A DNA stretch of 64,000 bases from the NCBI RefSeq assembly GCF_025149785.1, contig NZ_CP102277.1, forward strand, positions 558,001-622,000, read 5' to 3'. A model generated the notes under the pieces. That model ran no database searches. It saw nothing but the letters and a program-made list of their open reading frames with translations, and was not told where the DNA came from. The position numbers were made by a program, and so were the translations under genes. This document shows positions 61,307 to 64,000 of the stretch, piece after piece; position 1 is the stretch's first letter; each line of letters opens with the position of its first letter. Origin of the DNA: Coprococcus comes ATCC 27758 (GTDB taxonomy: Bacteria; Bacillota; Clostridia; Lachnospirales; Lachnospiraceae).

Positions 61307-61365
61307 AAAAAAGATAGAGTACGTTTATAAGAAAGAAGATTCTTTAAGACGTATTCTATCTTTTT
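61307..61365. terminator. long bidirectional terminator hairpin
   Basis: AAAAAAGATAGAGTACGT (61307-61324) pairs with ACGTATTCTATCTTTTT (61349-61365), and an inner AAAGAA/TTCTTT stem extends it. It serves the exonuclease gene on the minus strand. Confidence 0.8.
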
Positions 61366-61367
61366 GC

Positions 61368-62063
61368 TTATGCCTTTAATAAAGTGTCAATCAGCCGAGA
61401 TGCTTCACTGCGCGTGATCGTATCCGGATTCCATTCCGGTACTTTTTTCTTCTGGCTGCACAGTCTCTGCAAAAGTGCAACCTGTTTTGCTGTGGCAGGC
61501 TGCACTTTTTTTATTTTGTATGTAAGCTGCTTTGGCTTGAAAAGAGAAGGATCCTCATTTTCGAAATAGTGTGCCAGTGTCTGATACAGTTTTGCTGTGG
61601 CAAGCGCATCATAGTAGGCGCGGTGCGCAGCTTTATTTTCAATCTGGTAGTATTCACACAGACTGGAGAGACTTTTGGATGGAAGTGATTTTAAGGTGCG
61701 CTGGGCGATCTTAAATGTGTCGATTCCAAATTTTTCAAAAGTAAGTCCTAAATTGGAAGCACCTGATTTCATGAAGCTGTAATCAAAGCCTACATTGTGG
61801 CCGATCAGGACATCATCTTCACAGAATTCAAGAAAATCACTGATCACAGCATCGGCAGGTCTGGCATTTGCAACCATTTCATTCGTAATGCCGGTGAGAT
61901 TCGTGATCATCGGGGAAATCTCTTCCTGTGGATGAATGAATTCCATAAAACGTTCGGCAACCTTTCCGTCACGGACTTTCAGTGCTCCGATTTCAATAAT
62001 TTCATTATATAGTGGGTCAAGCCCGGTTGTTTCCAGGTCAAAACAGACATAGGATTTTAGCAT
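61368..62063 (-). CDS. 3'-5' exonuclease (DnaQ/PolC epsilon-like)
   Basis: This 231-residue protein has a DEDD exonuclease domain (about 1-165): CFDLETTGLDP (ExoI), LIGHNVGFDYSFM (ExoII) and AAHRAYYDALATAKLY (ExoIII, DEDDh type). A C-terminal extension of about 65 residues (KKVQPATAKQVALLQRLCSQ and on) resembles tails of DnaQ-like proteins in Clostridia. It may proofread or repair DNA, or act on RNA. It stands alone. Confidence 0.88.
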   Translation of the reverse strand: MLKSYVCFDLETTGLDPLYNEIIEIGALKVRDGKVAERFMEFIHPQEEISPMITNLTGITNEMVANARPADAVISDFLEFCEDDVLIGHNVGFDYSFMKSGASNLGLTFEKFGIDTFKIAQRTLKSLPSKSLSSLCEYYQIENKAAHRAYYDALATAKLYQTLAHYFENEDPSLFKPKQLTYKIKKVQPATAKQVALLQRLCSQKKKVPEWNPDTITRSEASRLIDTLLKA

Positions 62064-62276
62064 TTCAAAACCTCCGTTTCTGAAATCCTATTTTAACAGA
62101 TGCGAGGAGAAAGTGCCATAGTTTTCTTGATACAAATCTCTCCGGATGGTAAGATACAGGTATATTTGCCGGTGTAAAAGAATTTTGACAGGCAAAAATG
62201 CCATTTGTAAAAGATGTTTGATAGACTTTTGGTGTTCTATATGGAATGATGTTCGTGAAAGGAAGAAACAGGAATT

Positions 62277-62684
62277 ATGGAAATAGGGAAGAAACTAAAA
62301 AATGCACGGATAGAAGCCGGGCTTACCCAGGAGAAGGCTGCAGAGAAAATCGATGTTTCCCGCCAGACTATTTCCAATTGGGAAAATGAAAAATCGTATC
62401 CAGATATTATCAGTGTCATTGCACTTAGTGATCTATATTCCGTAAGTCTTGATGAACTGTTGAAAGGAGATCAGAAGATGGCAGAACATCTGGAAGAGAG
62501 TACAAATGTTGTAAAAAGCAACAAAAAACTGACTGGAGCAATTCTTTTAAATATTATACTGATGATACTGTTGATTGCGCTGAACATGCTGTTGCCGGAA
62601 GGAACCTATTATCTGGTAATTGTATTTTGTGTGGTAATCATGAGTTCATCGGCATTGCTTTATCAGATTATCAAACGGATTTAG
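62277..62684 (+). CDS. XRE-family regulator with C-terminal membrane helices
   Basis: This 135-residue protein has an N-terminal Cro/C1-type HTH (LKNARIEAGLTQEKAAEKID ... SRQTISNWENEKSYPDIISV, residues 6-57) and two hydrophobic segments (about 84-105 and 108-130). A membrane-bound HTH protein of this shape could sense an envelope signal or partner protein. It precedes a small membrane protein by 13 bases, which is probably its partner or target. No such system is named that I can assign. Confidence 0.82.
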   Translation: MEIGKKLKNARIEAGLTQEKAAEKIDVSRQTISNWENEKSYPDIISVIALSDLYSVSLDELLKGDQKMAEHLEESTNVVKSNKKLTGAILLNIILMILLIALNMLLPEGTYYLVIVFCVVIMSSSALLYQIIKRI

Positions 62685-62697
62685 GAGGCAGATTATT

Positions 62698-63033
62698 ATG
62701 GGATGGAATCAAATAGCAGCAGTAGCAAGCGGAGCGATTGCGTTGGTAGGAGCAATCTGCACCGCATGGCAGATTTATCAGATGACGGTATCAGATGCAA
62801 AAGCAAGAGGCTTAAAGCACCCGAAATTCTGGGGATTTTGGGCGATGAATGGAAATAATTCAAGTGGACTGATTCTTTATCTGATCGGTAGAAGAAAATA
62901 TCCGGTCCAGAATATGAGCATCGAAGATCAGGAAAAGATTGAAACAAGAAAAAAGGCAGCAGGAGCTGCGCTTGTGTTTATGACACTTGGGGCGATTGGA
63001 TTTGTGATCAGTATCATGCGGATTTATATTTAA
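62698..63033 (+). CDS. Small membrane protein, unknown function
   Basis: This 111-residue protein has a TM segment at 5-25 (IAAVASGAIALVGAICTAWQ) and another at about 88-108 (AAGAALVFMTLGAIGFVISI), with a basic linker (GRRKYPVQNMSIEDQEK) between. It has an AGGAGG site and follows the XRE gene in the same transcript. No family recognised. Its co-location suggests a regulator-target pair. Confidence 0.7.
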   Translation: MGWNQIAAVASGAIALVGAICTAWQIYQMTVSDAKARGLKHPKFWGFWAMNGNNSSGLILYLIGRRKYPVQNMSIEDQEKIETRKKAAGAALVFMTLGAIGFVISIMRIYI

Positions 63034-63053
63034 TGAAGAATACGAATACGAAG

Positions 63054-63088
63054 AGCGGTATAGACGTTAAAAATCTATACCGCTTTTT
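63054..63088. terminator. bidirectional terminator overlapping the SGNH stop codon
   Basis: AGCGGTATAGA/TCTATACCGCT arms then TTTTT. The stop and last codons of the minus-strand hydrolase lie in one arm. Confidence 0.85.
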
Positions 63089-63716
63089 CCAGTTCTTTTT
63101 GCATATCGATAACTTTTTCATAGATTGCATTAGCAAGTGCAGCGTGACCGGCTACATCCAGATGCTCGCGATCTGTGGTGCTTGGAGATGCAAATGCGGA
63201 GGCATCCAGAAATGCTGCATGATGCAGAAGTGCCACTTTGTGATATTCTTCAGCAAGCTTTTTTGAAACTTCTACGGATTTTTCATCAAATTCCGGATCA
63301 AAGCCAGGATCGCCAACACCTTCACCCAGATGAATCGGTGAAATGACGAGGAGATCGAAAGGCTGAGAAGCGTTTTTTCGAGCTTTTTGGATGACTTGAG
63401 CCAATCCTTTGGCAATGGTTCCTGCGGACGCATTGTATCTTGTTTTGCAGTCGTTGGTTCCGAGCATAACGATAAGGAGATCGATGGGGTTATGCATTTC
63501 CATCGTGACACCGATCAGATCAAGTCCACGGCGTCCCTCACGAAGATCATCCTGAAATACAGTGGTTCTTCCACAAAGACCTTCTTCGATCACGCGGTGG
63601 TCAGCACCCAGCTTCTTCTGAAGCAGACTGGTCCAGCGTGTGTTGGTGTCAAATCTGCCGGTGCCGTCCGGTTTGTAACCATATGTGTTTGAGTCGCCAA
63701 AGCATAAGATGTTCAT
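63075..63716 (-). CDS. SGNH/GDSL-type hydrolase
   Basis: This 213-residue enzyme has the blocks of the SGNH family: nucleophile Ser in FGDSNTYGY (residues 6-14), Gly in EEGLCGRTT, Asn in MLGTNDCK and catalytic Asp/His in DREHLDVAGH. It lacks a signal peptide, so it acts in the cytosol, as an esterase, lipase or acetylhydrolase on an unknown substrate. A related group includes arylesterase/TesA-like proteins. Single gene, convergent with the XRE pair. Confidence 0.9.
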   Translation of the reverse strand: MNILCFGDSNTYGYKPDGTGRFDTNTRWTSLLQKKLGADHRVIEEGLCGRTTVFQDDLREGRRGLDLIGVTMEMHNPIDLLIVMLGTNDCKTRYNASAGTIAKGLAQVIQKARKNASQPFDLLVISPIHLGEGVGDPGFDPEFDEKSVEVSKKLAEEYHKVALLHHAAFLDASAFASPSTTDREHLDVAGHAALANAIYEKVIDMQKELEKAV

Positions 63717-63886
63717 TCTGTGTCACTCCTTTATAAACCTACTAAATTGATATGTTATATATGATAAATGAGATTGTTGGAAAAGTCAAGAGGTAAAATT
63801 GTATTGGAAAGGTTTTGAAATTTACCTGGATTTTAATTTACATCTGTATAAAGCAAAGATATACTAATGGGTGGAGGATAAAAATT

Positions 63887-64000
63887 ATGAAGAATAAAAG
63901 AGAAGTGTTGGTTAAACTTTTTCTATCTACATTATATCTAAGTGCATTTACATTTGGCGGCGGTTATGTGATCGTCACGCTGATGAAGAAAAAGTTTGTG
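63887..64000 (+). CDS. Chromate transporter (ChrA family), N-terminal part
   Basis: From ATG 63887 (GTGGAGG site) the frame stays open to the window edge for 38 residues: MKNKREVLVKLFLSTLYLSA, then FTFGGGYVIVTLMKKKFV. The FTFGGG motif is the N-terminal signature of CHR-type chromate transporters. Clostridia often encode short half-length pairs; which form this is lies beyond the window. Substrate may be other than chromate. Confidence 0.85.
   Translation, partial: MKNKREVLVKLFLSTLYLSAFTFGGGYVIVTLMKKKFV

Noticed and set aside
61281-61379. A 32-codon ORF starting MRKISEEELKKIEYVY
   Set aside because: Most of it is the arms of a long terminator hairpin, with no ribosome-binding site.

Overview
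The window looks like a chromosomal segment of a low-to-mid GC, anaerobic, spore-former-related Clostridia species, most likely Lachnospiraceae. The evidence is the gene content and order: rapZ-whiA-crh, paired type III glutamine synthetases, a FabK-type fatty-acid cluster run by a FabT-like MarR protein, a fused accDA, secG-rnr-smpB-ssrA, an FprA flavoprotein, and T/SPxTG-type sortase substrates. No species call is possible from the sequence alone.

Layout. 1-12.2 kb is ordinary core: the 3' end of rapZ, whiA, an HPr/Crh-like protein in which the phosphorylatable His15 is Asp, a lipid kinase, tRNA-Glu, fructose-bisphosphate aldolase, two tandem type III glutamine synthetases, a HAAS/DUF1700 membrane protein, an Asn-rich small protein, an rRNA methyltransferase, RdgB and a YfcE-type phosphoesterase. 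12.3-13.1 kb is an array of seven tRNAs. 13.6-21.4 kb holds glycosyltransferases, a PHP phosphoesterase, the FprA flavodiiron protein, EamA and MATE transporters (the MATE gene carries an in-frame PqqD-like stub) and a histidine phosphatase.

21.7-31 kb is the accessory region. It opens with tRNA-Leu(CAG), whose 3' end forms one arm of a 60-bp near-perfect palindrome. It then holds decayed mobile-element genes (truncated AAA ATPase, small ICE protein, TnpV remnant), a GC-rich TetR/giant surface-protein operon, an HTH-AAA-PD-(D/E)XK protein, and the 3' remnant of a second surface protein behind what may be the 5' end of a group II intron. A 1950-residue LRR/FIVAR/Ig-like cell-wall protein follows (31-36.8 kb).

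37-50.9 kb is a coenzyme A/fatty acid block: panD and panC behind a structured leader RNA, a BASS transporter that may import ketopantoate, then fabH-acpP-fabK-fabD-fabG-[inverted repeat]-fabF-accB-fabZ-accC-accDA-NMO-fabT. A palindrome beside the fabH promoter is a candidate operator for the FabT protein encoded at the far end. 50.9-64 kb returns to housekeeping genes: sirtuin, YitT, secG-rnr-smpB, an ECF S component, tmRNA, a DUF3343/double-cubane pair, GNAT, two tRNAs, a DnaQ-type exonuclease, an XRE regulator with a membrane partner, an SGNH hydrolase and the start of a chromate transporter.

No CRISPR array, rRNA operon or complete transposase was seen. The most distinctive items are the island starting at the tRNA-Leu palindrome, the HTH-AAA-nuclease gene with its nested-hairpin leader, the pan leader RNA, the Asp15 Crh-like protein, the PqqD-MATE junction and the large inverted repeat inside the fab cluster.
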